Shown piece by piece: positions 29,553 through 39,565 of a DNA stretch of 64,000 nucleotides; the stretch's first letter is position 1; each line of letters begins with the position of its first letter. The position numbers were made by a program, and so were the translations under genes. The notes beneath the pieces were generated by a model. It saw only the letters and a list, made by a program, of their open reading frames with translations, had not been told where the DNA came from and ran no database searches. Source of the stretch: Pythium myriotylum (Eukaryota; Oomycota; Peronosporomycetes; Pythiales; Pythiaceae); NCBI GenBank assembly GCA_023091665.1, contig JALJCQ010000023.1, positions 1 through 64,000 of the forward strand. Direction: 5' to 3'.

Positions 29553-32543
29553 ATGAGCCCAAGCCCAGCCGACTCTGCCTCCACCGACTTCGCCTCCCCA
29601 GCCTTCGCCATGGATTCGACCACCCCAGCTCGCATCAACAAGTTCGACGGAACCAACTTCCACACATGGAAGTTCAAGATGCAGATGGTGCTCGAAGAAC
29701 GCGACGTCTGGGAAGTTGTCTGTGGAGAGGTCAAACTCGAGCAGTGCCAGACCGACGCGGACCGAGCCCTCTTCAAGAAGAAGTCTCGCAAGGCGCTCGC
29801 GATGATCTGTCTCGCGATGGAAGACTCGCAGCTCCCGCTGGTTCGGTCGGCGAGTGGTGCGCAAGATGCATGGTCAAGACTGGAAGAACACTTCGAGAAG
29901 AAGAGCCTTGCCAACAAGCTCTTTCTTCGTCGTCGTTTCTTCACGACCATGATGGAAGAAGGTGACGATGTGCTCACGCACATCAACAAGCTCAAGACCC
30001 TGGCCGAGCAACTCGACGCAGTCGGCGCTCCGGTCAGCGAAGACGACTTGGTGATCACGCTTCTCGGCAGTCTCAGCGAGTCGTACCAGTTCCTCATCAC
30101 GGCGTTGGAGTCGCGTGTCGACGCGCTCACGTGGGAACTCGTGACGTCTCGGCTGCTCCACGAAGACATGAAGCGCAAGGAGCAAGGTGGCGACGGAGCC
30201 ACGCTTGGCCAAGCGTTCATGACAAGTGACGCGAAGCCCAAGGGCCGTGCAGTCAAGAAGACTGGCACGTGCAACTACTGCGGCAAGATCGGTCATTGGG
30301 CCGCGGAGTGCCACTCGCGTGTCAAGGACAACGGCAACGGCAACGGCAACTCCGGCGGCAACTCCGGCGGCAACGGAAACGGAAACGGCAACGGAAACGG
30401 CAACCCTCGGCAACGGTTCCAGCGAGCGAACCTTGCGCGAGATGAAGACCCCGGCGAGTACCTGTTCTCGGTCGGGAAGACCCAAGGCAAGTCGAGTCAA
30501 TCCACGGCGTGGTTGGTCGACTCGGGTGCGACTCAGCACATGTCGCGAACCAAGCAGTTCATGATGAACTACAAGAAGATTGACCCAGTCGACGTGCATC
30601 TGGCCGATGATGGCACGGTCCAAGCAGTTGGCGTGGGAGACATTCTCATGTCGATGAAGACTCCAAGCGGTGTCAAGAAGGGTTTGCTCACCAACGTGTG
30701 GCATATCCCCAAGCTCAGCCGCAACCTGTTCTCGGTCGGAAGATTCACGGAGGACGTTGCTCCCGTGACGTTCGACAAGGACGGTTGCTTCGTCGTTCTC
30801 AAGGGCGCCAAGCGGACCATCGGCACTCGTATCGGCAAGGGTCTGTTCAAGCTCAACATGTCTCCAGTGTCGACTGAAGCATCCCACGCCGCCAGTACAA
30901 GACGAGGTCGCGCCATGTCCAAGTCGTACCTCTGGCACCTCCGACTCGGTCACATCGGCTTCAGCGGTCTCGAAGCCATCGTCAAGAAGGACCTCGCCGA
31001 CGGACTCGACATCGGGTCTGTGCAGGAATGGGAGGTCTGTGAAGGCTGTGCACTCGGCAAGCTGACTCGCGTCAAGTTCCAGTCGGGCACGACCAAGCGG
31101 TCTGCGAATCTGCTTGACGTCGTGTACAGCGATGTGGCCGGCCCCATGAAGACTCCGACGTTCGGCGGCATGAAGTACTTTGCCACCTTCACCGACGACA
31201 AGTCTCGACTGTGCAAGTTGTACCTCATGCGGTCCAAGGACGAAGTCTACGACAAGTTCGTCGAGTACGTCAACTGGGCCGAGAACCAAACCGGTCGTCG
31301 AGTCAAGGTGCTTCGAACCGACGGCGGCGGCGAGTACCAGTCGGCCAAACTTGCCAAGTTCTGTCGCAAGCGTGGCATCGAGCACGACGTCACGCCGCCA
31401 TACACGCCTCAGTTGAACGGTGTGGCGGAGCGCATGAACCGAACCATCGGTGAGTGTGGTCGTTGCAAGCTCCACCATGCCAACTTGTCCGACGAGTACT
31501 GGGGCGAAGCCGTCATGACTGCAGTCGAAGTTCGCAACCGACTTCCGACCCGCGCTCAAGACTCGTACAAGTCGCCGTACGAAGAATGGTACGGGAAGAA
31601 GCCCTTGCTCGCCAACTTCAAGGTGTTCGGCTGCCATGCGTACGTCCACGTGCCGAAGGAGAAGCGGTGGAAGTTCGACGCCCGAGCCATCTTGTGTCGG
31701 TTCCTCGGCTACTCGGACCACGAGAAGGCGTATCGGTTTGAAGAAATCGCAACCGGTCGGATCGTCATCAGTCGAGACGCGCAGTTCATGGAAGACACAT
31801 TCGACGATGGCAAGCGCGAAGAACCCTGGAGCAAGTCCGTCGAGTTCCGCGACGATGAAGATGATGAAGATGATGAAGATCAAGATGAAGCAACCGACAA
31901 CCAAGATGATGAAGACATGGGTGAGCAGCCAGCCTCACCAGCACCAAGTCAGCGCAGCTACGAGCGACCGGAGTGGCAACAGGGCCAGCGGTCGCAGCGT
32001 CCAGCAGCACCAGCATCGGCCCAGCAGCCGAATGTCGACTACGCACCAGGGTCCAAGCGCCACTCTCGCACGCACTCGCTCGAGAACCTGGCTGAACCGC
32101 CAGTTGAGAAGCGCTACGGACGTGTTCGACGCACAAGTGGTGCGACTCCACCACCCACGCAAGGTCCAAGGACATCGCTCGAAGATCTGTCTGCACTGCT
32201 CACGTCGATCGAAGAGGAAGGCGTAGAAGATGAAGACGAAGAAGGCGAAGACGTGCAAGAACAAGGGGGAGAAGACCAAGATTACGAAGAGTTTGCTCTC
32301 GTCGTGAATTCAGGGGGAGAGTTGCCGACATCGTTCAAGTCGGCGATGGAATCCGACGACGCCAGCAACTGGAAGGAAGCCTGCGACTCCGAGCTTGAGT
32401 CGCTCAAGAAGAACGAGACCTGGGACCTAGTCCCTTTGCCAGCCGGACGCAAGGCCATCACCAGCAAGTGGGTGTTCAAGGTCAAGGAAACCGCCGAAGG
32501 ACTCGTCGAGCGGTACAAGGCTCGACTCGTTGCCAAGTGTTGA
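29553..32543 (+). CDS. Copia Gag-PR-IN-partial RT, array unit 9, only copy with an ATG-initiated Gag frame
   Basis: An extra C at 29631 puts the ATGs at 29553 (inside the primer site) and 29610 in frame with Gag, giving MDSTTPARINKFDG, which looks like a normal Copia Gag N-terminus. From 29553 the product is 996 aa. Zinc knuckle, DSGA protease and HHCC/DD35E integrase are intact and RT is truncated at the usual base. It shares a synonymous change at 30161 and a cluster at 32123, 32127 and 32129 (GRVGR to GRVRR) with the full-length element only. Either this is the ancestral frame and the other copies lost a C, or it is a secondary repair; a base error is also possible. Confidence 0.88.
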   Translation: MSPSPADSASTDFASPAFAMDSTTPARINKFDGTNFHTWKFKMQMVLEERDVWEVVCGEVKLEQCQTDADRALFKKKSRKALAMICLAMEDSQLPLVRSASGAQDAWSRLEEHFEKKSLANKLFLRRRFFTTMMEEGDDVLTHINKLKTLAEQLDAVGAPVSEDDLVITLLGSLSESYQFLITALESRVDALTWELVTSRLLHEDMKRKEQGGDGATLGQAFMTSDAKPKGRAVKKTGTCNYCGKIGHWAAECHSRVKDNGNGNGNSGGNSGGNGNGNGNGNGNPRQRFQRANLARDEDPGEYLFSVGKTQGKSSQSTAWLVDSGATQHMSRTKQFMMNYKKIDPVDVHLADDGTVQAVGVGDILMSMKTPSGVKKGLLTNVWHIPKLSRNLFSVGRFTEDVAPVTFDKDGCFVVLKGAKRTIGTRIGKGLFKLNMSPVSTEASHAASTRRGRAMSKSYLWHLRLGHIGFSGLEAIVKKDLADGLDIGSVQEWEVCEGCALGKLTRVKFQSGTTKRSANLLDVVYSDVAGPMKTPTFGGMKYFATFTDDKSRLCKLYLMRSKDEVYDKFVEYVNWAENQTGRRVKVLRTDGGGEYQSAKLAKFCRKRGIEHDVTPPYTPQLNGVAERMNRTIGECGRCKLHHANLSDEYWGEAVMTAVEVRNRLPTRAQDSYKSPYEEWYGKKPLLANFKVFGCHAYVHVPKEKRWKFDARAILCRFLGYSDHEKAYRFEEIATGRIVISRDAQFMEDTFDDGKREEPWSKSVEFRDDEDDEDDEDQDEATDNQDDEDMGEQPASPAPSQRSYERPEWQQGQRSQRPAAPASAQQPNVDYAPGSKRHSRTHSLENLAEPPVEKRYGRVRRTSGATPPPTQGPRTSLEDLSALLTSIEEEGVEDEDEEGEDVQEQGGEDQDYEEFALVVNSGGELPTSFKSAMESDDASNWKEACDSELESLKKNETWDLVPLPAGRKAITSKWVFKVKETAEGLVERYKARLVAKC

Positions 32544-32882
32544 AGATGATGCGCCTCGAACCCAGCGTCATCATTCCAGTTGAAGCTCGGCTGTAGAAGA
32601 TTCTCCTGCAGAAGATTCTCCGTGGAAGATTCGACATGTGGAAGATTCGACATGTGGAAGATTCTCCGTCTGGTTCTGGTTTGAATCCAGTGCCACCCAT
32701 CGACTTCGTTGAAGTATCCACGAAGTTAGTTTATGTTTGCATATGTTTACGATAGGTAGGACATACATTTGATTACGGTAGCGTAGGACACACACAGACG
32801 GCTTAGAGGTAGCAGCAGCGAACTAAGTCCCGATCAATTCACTTTGCATTTTGCATCCCACCAACCAAGCGACCTTCCAACA
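32538..32882 (+). repeat. 5' LTR of full-length Copia (345 bp)
   Basis: TG...CA ends; it is also the border that closes array unit 9. Confidence 0.93.
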
Positions 32883-35800
32883 GGTTATGAGCCCAAGCCC
32901 AGCCGACTCTGCCTCCACCGACTTCGCCTCCCCAGCCTTCGCCATGGATTCGACCACCCCAGCTGCATCAACAAGTTCGACGGAACCAACTTCCACACAT
33001 GGAAGTTCAAGATGCAGATGGTGCTCGAAGAACGCGACGTCTGGGAAGTTGTCTGTGGAGAGGTCAAACTCGAGCAGTGCCAGACCGACGCGGACCGAGC
33101 CCTCTTCAAGAAGAAGTCTCGCAAGGCGCTCGCGATGATCTGTCTCGCGAGGGAAGACTCGCAGCTCCCGCTGGTTCGGTCGGCGAGTGGTGCGCAAGAT
33201 GCATGGTCAAGACTGGAAGAACACTTCGAGAAGAAGAGCCTTGCCAACAAGCTCTTTCTTCGTCGTCGTTTCTTCACGACCATGATGGAAGAAGGTGACG
33301 ATGTGCTCACGCACATCAACAAGCTCAAGACCCTGGCCGAGCAACTCGACGCAGTCGGCGCTCCGGTCAGCGAAGACGACTTGGTGATCACGCTTCTCGG
33401 CAGTCTCAGCGAGTCGTACCAGTTCCTCATCACGGCGTTGGAGTCGCGTGTCGACGCGCTCACGTGGGAACTCGTGACGTCTCGGCTGCTCCACGAAGAC
33501 ATGAAGCGCAAGGAGCAAGGTGGCGACGGAGCCACGCTTGGCCAAGCGTTCATGACAAGTGACGCGAAGCCCAAGGGCCGTGCAGTCAAGAAGACTGGCA
33601 CGTGCAACTACTGCGGCAAGATCGGTCATTGGGCCGCGGAGTGCCACTCGCGTGTCAAGGACAACGGCAACGGCAACGGCAACTCCGGCGGCAACTCCGG
33701 CGGCAACGGAAACGGAAACGGCAACGGAAACGGCAACCCTCGGCAACGGTTCCAGCGAGCGAACCTTGCGCGAGATGAAGACCCCGGCGAGTACCTGTTC
33801 TCGGTCGGGAAGACCCAAGGCAAGTCGAGTCAATCCACGGCGTGGTTGGTCGACTCGGGTGCGACTCAGCACATGTCGCGAACCAAGCAGTTCATGATGA
33901 ACTACAAGAAGATTGACCCAGTCGACGTGCATCTGGCCGATGATGGCACGGTCCAAGCAGTTGGCGTGGGAGACATTCTCATGTCGATGAAGACTCCAAG
34001 CGGTGTCAAGAAGGGTTTGCTCACCAACGTGTGGCATATCCCCAAGCTCAGCCGCAACCTGTTCTCGGTCGGAAGATTCACGGAGGACGTTGCTCCCGTG
34101 ACGTTCGACAAGGACGGTTGCTTCGTCGTTCTCAAGGGCGCCAAGCGGACCATCGGCACTCGTATCGGCAAGGGTCTGTTCAAGCTCAACATGTCTCCAG
34201 TGTCGACTGAAGCATCCCACGCCGCCAGTACAAGACGAGGTCGCGCCATGTCCAAGTCGTACCTCTGGCACCTCCGACTCGGTCACATCGGCTTCAGCGG
34301 TCTCGAAGCCATCGTCAAGAAGGACCTCGCCGACGGACTCGACATCGGGTCTGTGCAGGAATGGGAGGTCTGTGAAGGCTGTGCACTCGGCAAGCTGACT
34401 CGCGTCAAGTTCCAGTCGGGCACGACCAAGCGGTCTGCGAATCTGATTGACGTCGTGTACAGCGATGTGGCCGGCCCCATGAAGACTCCGACGTTCGGCG
34501 GCATGAAGTACTTTGCCACCTTCACCGACGACAAGTCTCGACTGTGCAAGTTGTACCTCATGCGGTCCAAGGACGAAGTCTACGACAAGTTCGTCGAGTA
34601 CGTCAACTGGGCCGAGAACCAAACCGGTCGTCGAGTCAAGGTGCTTCGAACCGACGGCGGCGGCGAGTACCAGTCGGCCAAACTTGCCAAGTTCTGTCGC
34701 AAGCGTGGCATCGAGCACGACGTCACGCCGCCATACACGCCTCAGTTGAACGGTGTGGCGGAGCGCATGAACCGAACCATCGGTGAGTGTGGTCGTTGCA
34801 AGCTCCACCATGCCAACTTGTCCGACGAGTACTGGGGCGAAGCCGTCATGACTGCAGTCGAAGTTCGCAACCGACTTCCGACCCGCGCTCAAGACTCGTA
34901 CAAGTCGCCGTACGAAGAATGGTACGGGAAGAAGCCCTTGCTCGCCAACTTCAAGGTGTTCGGCTGCCATGCGTACGTCCACGTGCCGAAGGAGAAGCGG
35001 TGGAAGTTCGACGCCCGAGCCATCTTGTGTCGGTTCCTCGGCTACTCGGACCACGAGAAGGCGTATCGGTTTGAAGAAATCGCAACCGGTCGGATCGTCA
35101 TCAGTCGAGACGCGCAGTTCATGGAAGACACATTCGACGATGGCAAGCGCGAAGAACCCTGGAGCAAGTCCGTCGAGTTCCGCGACGATGAAGATGATGA
35201 AGATGATGAAGATCAAGATGAAGCAACCGACAACCAAGATGATGAAGACATGGGTGAGCAGCCAGCCTCACCAGCACCAAGTCAGCGCAGCTACGAGCGA
35301 CCGGAGTGGCAACAGGGCCAGCGGTCGCAGCGTCCAGCAGCACCAGCATCGGCCCAGCAGCCGAATGTCGACTACGCACCAGGGTCCAAGCGCCACTCTC
35401 GCACGCACTCGCTCGAGAACCTGGCTGAACCGCCAGTTGAGAAGCGCTACGGACGTGTTCGACGCACAAGTGGTGCGACTCCACCACCCACGCAAGGTTC
35501 AAGGACATCGCTCGAAGATCTGTCTGCACTGCTCACGTCGATCGAAGAGGAAGGCGTAGAAGATGAAGATGAAGAAGGCGAAGACGTGCAAGAACAAGGG
35601 GGAGAAGACCAAGATTACGAAGAGTTTGCTCTCGTCGTGAATTCAGGGGGAGAGTTGCCGACATCGTTCAAGTCGGCGATGGAATCCGACGACGCCAGCA
35701 ACTGGAAGGAAGCCTGCGACTCCGAGCTTGAGTCGCTCAAGAAGAACGAGACCTGGGACCTAGTCCCTTTGCCAGCCGGACGCAAGGCCATCACCAGCAA

Positions 35801-37280
35801 GTGGGTGTTCAAGGTCAAGGAAACCGCCGAAGGACTCGTCGAGCGGTACAAGGCTCGACTCGTTGCCAAGGGGTTCCTGCAGAAGTACGGCATCGACTTC
35901 GAAGAGACGTTCGCACCCGTCGCCAAGTTCACGTCGATCCGCACCATCCTCAGCATCGCCGCTCGACACAAGCTCATGATCCATCAGATGGATGTCAAGA
36001 CGGCGTTCCTGAACGGCAACCTCGACGAAGAAATCTACATGAAGCAGCCCGAAGGCTTCGTCGACCAGCGCCACCCCGACTACGTGTGCAAGCTCAAGCG
36101 CTCGCTCTACGGTCTCAAGCAGTCGCCACGCATGTGGAACCAGACCATCGACGCCTTCATGCGCAAGGTCGGCTTCACCAAGTGCGAGATGGACCACTGC
36201 GTGTACGTCAAGCGGAGCGGCTCAGCGATGATCTTCGTGGTGATCTACGTCGACGACCTCATCCTCGCCTGCAACAGCCTCGAGTTGCTCACGGCGACCA
36301 AGCGTGCACTCAGCGAACGCTTCGAGATGTCCGACCTCGGCGAACTCAAGTACTGCCTCGGCATGGAAGTTGATCAAGACCCCAAGTCCGGCGACGTGAC
36401 CATGCGGCAGACCAAGTTCCTGCAGTCGATCCTGACCAAGTTCGGCATGCAAGACTGCAAACCAGTGAGGACTCCTCAAGACCCCGGACTGAAGCTGACC
36501 AAGGCCATGTGTGAAGGTGGTTGCAAGCACGAAGACACCATGAAGAACGTGCCGTACCGAAGTGCAGTCGGTGCACTGATGTACCTCATGGTCGGCACTC
36601 GACCAGACCTCGCAGCGGCAGTCGGCACACTCAGCCAGTTCGCCGCGGACCCGTGTCCAACACATTGGCAAGCTCTCAAGCGTGTGCTCCGGTATCTGCA
36701 AGCGACTCCGACGTACGGCCTGCAGTTCTCGGCATCGAACGACGGAAGACTGGTCGGCTACTCCGACGCCGACTGGGCTGGCGACATCGAGTCACGTCGA
36801 AGCACCAGCGGCTACGTGTTCATGCTCAACGGCGGATGCATCAGCTGGCGCAGCAAGAAGCAGCGAACTGTCGCCCTCTCCTCGACCGAAGCAGAGTACA
36901 TGGCTCTATCGGAAGCGATCCAAGAAGCCGTGTGGCTCAAGGCGTTCCTGTGCGAACTCGGCGAAGTTGCAAGTGACCAAGCGCTCACGGTGTACGAAGA
37001 CAACCAAGGTGCGATCGCGTTGGCCAAGAACCCCGAGTTCCACAAGCGCACCAAGCACATCGACATTCGCTACCACTTCGTTCGCGAGAAGGTCGAGGAC
37101 GGTCAAGTGTGTCTGCAGTATTGCCCGACCCAAGACATGCTTGCCGACATCATGACCAAGCCGATCCCCACTGTCCAGTTCGACGTGCTCCGCACCAAGC
37201 TTGGTGTTCAAGACGCAGTCGAGTCGAGGGGGAGTGTTGAAGATGATGCGCCTCGAACCCAGCGTCATCATTCCAGTTGA
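32844..37280 (+). CDS. Copia Gag-Pol polyprotein (Gag, PR, IN, RT, RNase H)
   Basis: 1478 codons from a TTG inside the LTR; the first in-frame ATG is at 33012. Gag 42-250, zinc knuckle C254/C257/H262/C267, protease D337, integrase H476/H481/C510/C513 with D541/D604/E640, RT with D1050 in QMDVKTAF and the YVDD box at 1135-1138, and RNase H with D1308, the STEAEY box (1347-1352) and D1386. The frame runs through the PPT and stops inside the 3' LTR. The ATGs at 32886 and 32943 are one base out of frame, as in most array units, so initiation is the main doubt. Private changes include M103R in Gag (33151) and L535I. Otherwise all catalytic residues are present. Confidence 0.9.
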   Translation: MHFASHQPSDLPTGYEPKPSRLCLHRLRLPSLRHGFDHPSCINKFDGTNFHTWKFKMQMVLEERDVWEVVCGEVKLEQCQTDADRALFKKKSRKALAMICLAREDSQLPLVRSASGAQDAWSRLEEHFEKKSLANKLFLRRRFFTTMMEEGDDVLTHINKLKTLAEQLDAVGAPVSEDDLVITLLGSLSESYQFLITALESRVDALTWELVTSRLLHEDMKRKEQGGDGATLGQAFMTSDAKPKGRAVKKTGTCNYCGKIGHWAAECHSRVKDNGNGNGNSGGNSGGNGNGNGNGNGNPRQRFQRANLARDEDPGEYLFSVGKTQGKSSQSTAWLVDSGATQHMSRTKQFMMNYKKIDPVDVHLADDGTVQAVGVGDILMSMKTPSGVKKGLLTNVWHIPKLSRNLFSVGRFTEDVAPVTFDKDGCFVVLKGAKRTIGTRIGKGLFKLNMSPVSTEASHAASTRRGRAMSKSYLWHLRLGHIGFSGLEAIVKKDLADGLDIGSVQEWEVCEGCALGKLTRVKFQSGTTKRSANLIDVVYSDVAGPMKTPTFGGMKYFATFTDDKSRLCKLYLMRSKDEVYDKFVEYVNWAENQTGRRVKVLRTDGGGEYQSAKLAKFCRKRGIEHDVTPPYTPQLNGVAERMNRTIGECGRCKLHHANLSDEYWGEAVMTAVEVRNRLPTRAQDSYKSPYEEWYGKKPLLANFKVFGCHAYVHVPKEKRWKFDARAILCRFLGYSDHEKAYRFEEIATGRIVISRDAQFMEDTFDDGKREEPWSKSVEFRDDEDDEDDEDQDEATDNQDDEDMGEQPASPAPSQRSYERPEWQQGQRSQRPAAPASAQQPNVDYAPGSKRHSRTHSLENLAEPPVEKRYGRVRRTSGATPPPTQGSRTSLEDLSALLTSIEEEGVEDEDEEGEDVQEQGGEDQDYEEFALVVNSGGELPTSFKSAMESDDASNWKEACDSELESLKKNETWDLVPLPAGRKAITSKWVFKVKETAEGLVERYKARLVAKGFLQKYGIDFEETFAPVAKFTSIRTILSIAARHKLMIHQMDVKTAFLNGNLDEEIYMKQPEGFVDQRHPDYVCKLKRSLYGLKQSPRMWNQTIDAFMRKVGFTKCEMDHCVYVKRSGSAMIFVVIYVDDLILACNSLELLTATKRALSERFEMSDLGELKYCLGMEVDQDPKSGDVTMRQTKFLQSILTKFGMQDCKPVRTPQDPGLKLTKAMCEGGCKHEDTMKNVPYRSAVGALMYLMVGTRPDLAAAVGTLSQFAADPCPTHWQALKRVLRYLQATPTYGLQFSASNDGRLVGYSDADWAGDIESRRSTSGYVFMLNGGCISWRSKKQRTVALSSTEAEYMALSEAIQEAVWLKAFLCELGEVASDQALTVYEDNQGAIALAKNPEFHKRTKHIDIRYHFVREKVEDGQVCLQYCPTQDMLADIMTKPIPTVQFDVLRTKLGVQDAVESRGSVEDDAPRTQRHHSS
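32883..32894 (+). other. Primer binding site of full-length Copia
   Basis: GGTTATGAGCCC immediately after the 5' LTR, complementary to the tRNA-iMet anticodon arm, as in the array units. Confidence 0.8.
37226..37234 (+). other. Polypurine tract of full-length Copia
   Basis: GAGGGGGAG directly before the TG of the 3' LTR, the expected plus-strand primer position. It lies within the end of the pol frame. Confidence 0.8.
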
Positions 37281-37593
37281 AGCTCGGCAGTTGAAGCTCG
37301 GCTGTAGAAGATTCTCCTGCAGAAGATTCTCCGTGGAAGATTCGACATGTGGAAGATTCGACATGTGGAAGATTCTCCGTCTGGTTCTGGTTTGAATCCA
37401 GTGCCACCCATCGACTTCGTTGAAGTATTCACGAAGTCAGTTTATGTTTGCATATGTTTACGATAGGTAGGACATACATTTGATTACGGTAGCGTAGGAC
37501 ACACACAGACGGCTTAGAGGTAGCAGCAGCGAACTAAGTCCCGATCAATTCACTTTGCATTTTGCATCCCACCAACCAAGCGACCTTCCAACA
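37235..37593 (+). repeat. 3' LTR of full-length Copia (359 bp, with 14-bp duplication)
   Basis: Same ends as the array LTRs. It has the 14-bp duplication found in LTR 2 and LTR 6 but not in its own 5' LTR. Confidence 0.93.
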
Positions 37594-37681
37594 CAGACGG
37601 CTTAGAGGTAGCAGTAGCGAACTAAGTCCCGATCAATTTACTTTGCATTTTGCATCCCACCAACCAAGCGACCTTCCAACA
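37594..37681 (+). repeat. Second copy of an LTR 3' end, plus strand
   Basis: From CAGACGGCTTAGAGG to TTCCAACA it repeats the last ~88 bp of the LTR just before it, with small differences (TAGCAGTAGCG, CAATTTAC). It could be the tail of the 3' LTR of an outer element into which the full-length copy inserted, or a small LTR duplication. Confidence 0.85.
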
Positions 37682-37939
37682 CGCTACCATAATCAAATGT
37701 ATGCTACCTATCGTAAACATATGCAAACATAAACTGACTTCGTGGATACTTCAACGAAGTCGATGGGTGGCACTGGATTCAAACCAGAACCAGACGGAGA
37801 ATCTTCCACATGTCGAATCTTCCACATGTCGAATCTTCCACGGAGAATCTTCTGCAGGAGAATCTTCTACAGCCGAGCTTCAACTGCCGAGCTTCAACTG
37901 GAATGATGACGCTGGGTTCGAGGCGCATCATCTTCAACA
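37682..37939 (-). repeat. Truncated Copia LTR, minus strand
   Basis: Reverse complement of the LTR from its GTAGCG region to its TGTTGAAG start, including the 14-bp duplication. Its 3' end is missing and it meets the plus-strand LTR tail at 37681/37682, so two opposite LTR ends are fused here. It is bordered on the right by an unrelated Copia fragment. Confidence 0.85.
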
Positions 37940-37945
37940 ACTTCC

Positions 37946-39565
37946 ATGATTGGGAAGTGGGCGATTGACAGTGGTGCCACGCACCATGTCTGTAACGACC
38001 GCTCGATGTTTGCCAGTTTGGCTGAGGGCGACCACGGTGAACTTGTGGTCGCGGAAGGAACGAAGACCAAGATCCTCGGCGTTGGCACAGTGCACGAGCG
38101 CGCTATCATTCACGGCGGACAAGTTCGTGACCTCGAACTCCGCGACGTATTATACGTACCAGGAATCAAGAAGAATCTGCTTTCAATCCCGCAGATCAAC
38201 AAGTCAGGCAAGTTTCGCGTTGTCTTCGAAGGGCCTGCAATGAGCATATTCGACAAAAGGTCGCGGAAGGTCGTCGCGACTGCTCAACTTGCGTTCGGGT
38301 TGTTTTGGCTCCGCTCATTCCCGCGCGCCACTTCGCCTTCAGCCTTGACAATCTCGGCGGACCGCGCAATCTCGATCCTGCACGAGCGCATGGGTCACGC
38401 ATCGACTCCGTTGTTGCGCTTGTTGCTCGACAAGTCAATGGTGAAGGACGCGGATCTGCCTACGAGCACCAAAGCTACACCGATGTGCCAAGGGTGCCAG
38501 CAAGGCAAAATGGTCCAGAAGCCATTCAAGTCCAACACCGAGAAGCGCAAGTTTCAACCGTTCGAACTCATCCATCTCGACCTTTGTGGCCCAATGGAGG
38601 TCGACAGCATCGGCGGCAGCAAGTATTTGCTCCTGATCGTGGACGAATCTAGTGGTTTGATGCACGGTTCATGCATTGCGTCCAAGTCAGACTGCAGTGC
38701 ACTGATCATCAAATTCATCAAGCAAGTCAGCAACCAGTTTGATCGCCGTGTCAAGTTTGTACGTCACGACGGAGCCAAGGAAATTGCTACGAGTGCAATC
38801 AAGGCGTTCTATGCTGACCAAGGCATCGAGCAGCAAGTCACTGTGCCATACGCGCACCAAACCAACAGTACGGCCGAGCGCAACATCCGAAGTATCGTCA
38901 CGATGGGTCGCAGCATGCTCCATCATGCTGGTTTGGACAAAATCTTCTGGGCAGAAGCAGCAATGACCGCGATCTACATCAAGAATCGCTTGCCATCACC
39001 GAAGTCCAACGACAAGACACCGTATGAACTGGTCTACGGTGAGAAACCTAGCATCAAGCACATGAGCGTCTTCGGCTGTCTCGCGTTCGTACTCACACCA
39101 AGTGAGATGCGCAAGAAATGGGATGCCAAGTCTCGCCCTGGCCTATTCGTCGGTTATCAAGAGTCATCAAAAGCGTATCGGATCTTCGACATTGAAGCTA
39201 ACAAGATCGTCATCAGTCGCGACGTCAATTTCGACGAGACCAAGCCCGGCGGCTGGTACCTCGAAAACACTACATCAGGCATGGACGACTTGCTGGAACG
39301 ACTCGATGACATCGACAACGAAGGTGGTCTCAACTTGGCCAATTTCAAGTACAGTGGCAAACGCCGCTCAGGTGCCCCACAACCAGTTGACCCAATGCAA
39401 TCCGACGCAGACGATGAAGCAAGCGGTTCGGAAAGTGTTCGAAGATCAACCCGACGACGAATGTCCCCAGTCGAGTGGTGGCGTGCAAGTGCGAACCTGA
39501 CAGAGACCAGCGATTTCACTGAACCAAGCACGTATGAAGAGGCCGTCAGTGGCCCAGATCAAGAA
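37946..39565 (+). pseudogene. Protease-integrase fragment of a second Copia family
   Basis: Open frame of 540 codons from ATG 37946 until it is cut by the LTR at 39566. It starts near the protease (D8-S-G-A). Integrase shows H146, H151, C181, C184 and catalytic D212, D275, E311 with 35 residues between the last two, then a KRLP-like C-terminal region and a serine/acidic linker. It is clearly diverged from the array family (RHDGAKE in place of RTDGGGE). Gag and RT are absent, so both ends are lost. The last 20 codons of the open frame (to 39625) are LTR sequence. Confidence 0.85.

Larger units (their letters stand above)
1..32537 (+). mobile_element. Head-to-tail array of truncated Copia units (nine complete, one partial)
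   Basis: Unit borders, set at the LTR 5' end, are 2618, 5951, 9298, 12631, 15964, 19297, 22644, 25977, 29204 and 32538, giving lengths 3333, 3347, 3333, 3333, 3333, 3347, 3333, 3227 and 3334. Each unit is LTR, primer site, then gag-PR-IN and the start of RT. Every internal region ends after the same CTCGTTGCCAAG and is joined directly to the TG of the next LTR. The full-length copy at 32538 continues past that point, so the unit is a truncation of it. The first seven frames look identical by translation. I infer expansion by unequal crossing-over after one element inserted into another. Assembly collapse or expansion of such identical copies cannot be judged from the sequence. Confidence 0.95.
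32538..37593 (+). mobile_element. Full-length Copia retrotransposon, plus strand
   Basis: 5056 bp: 5' LTR 32538-32882 (345 bp), primer site 32883-32894, one long gag-pol frame, PPT 37226-37234 and 3' LTR 37235-37593 (359 bp). Domain order PR-IN-RT-RNase H is that of Ty1/Copia. The left flank is the truncated RT of unit 9 and the right flank an LTR tail, so no target duplication can be read. The LTRs differ by the 14-bp duplication and a few bases, which may reflect exchange with other LTRs rather than age. Confidence 0.93.
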
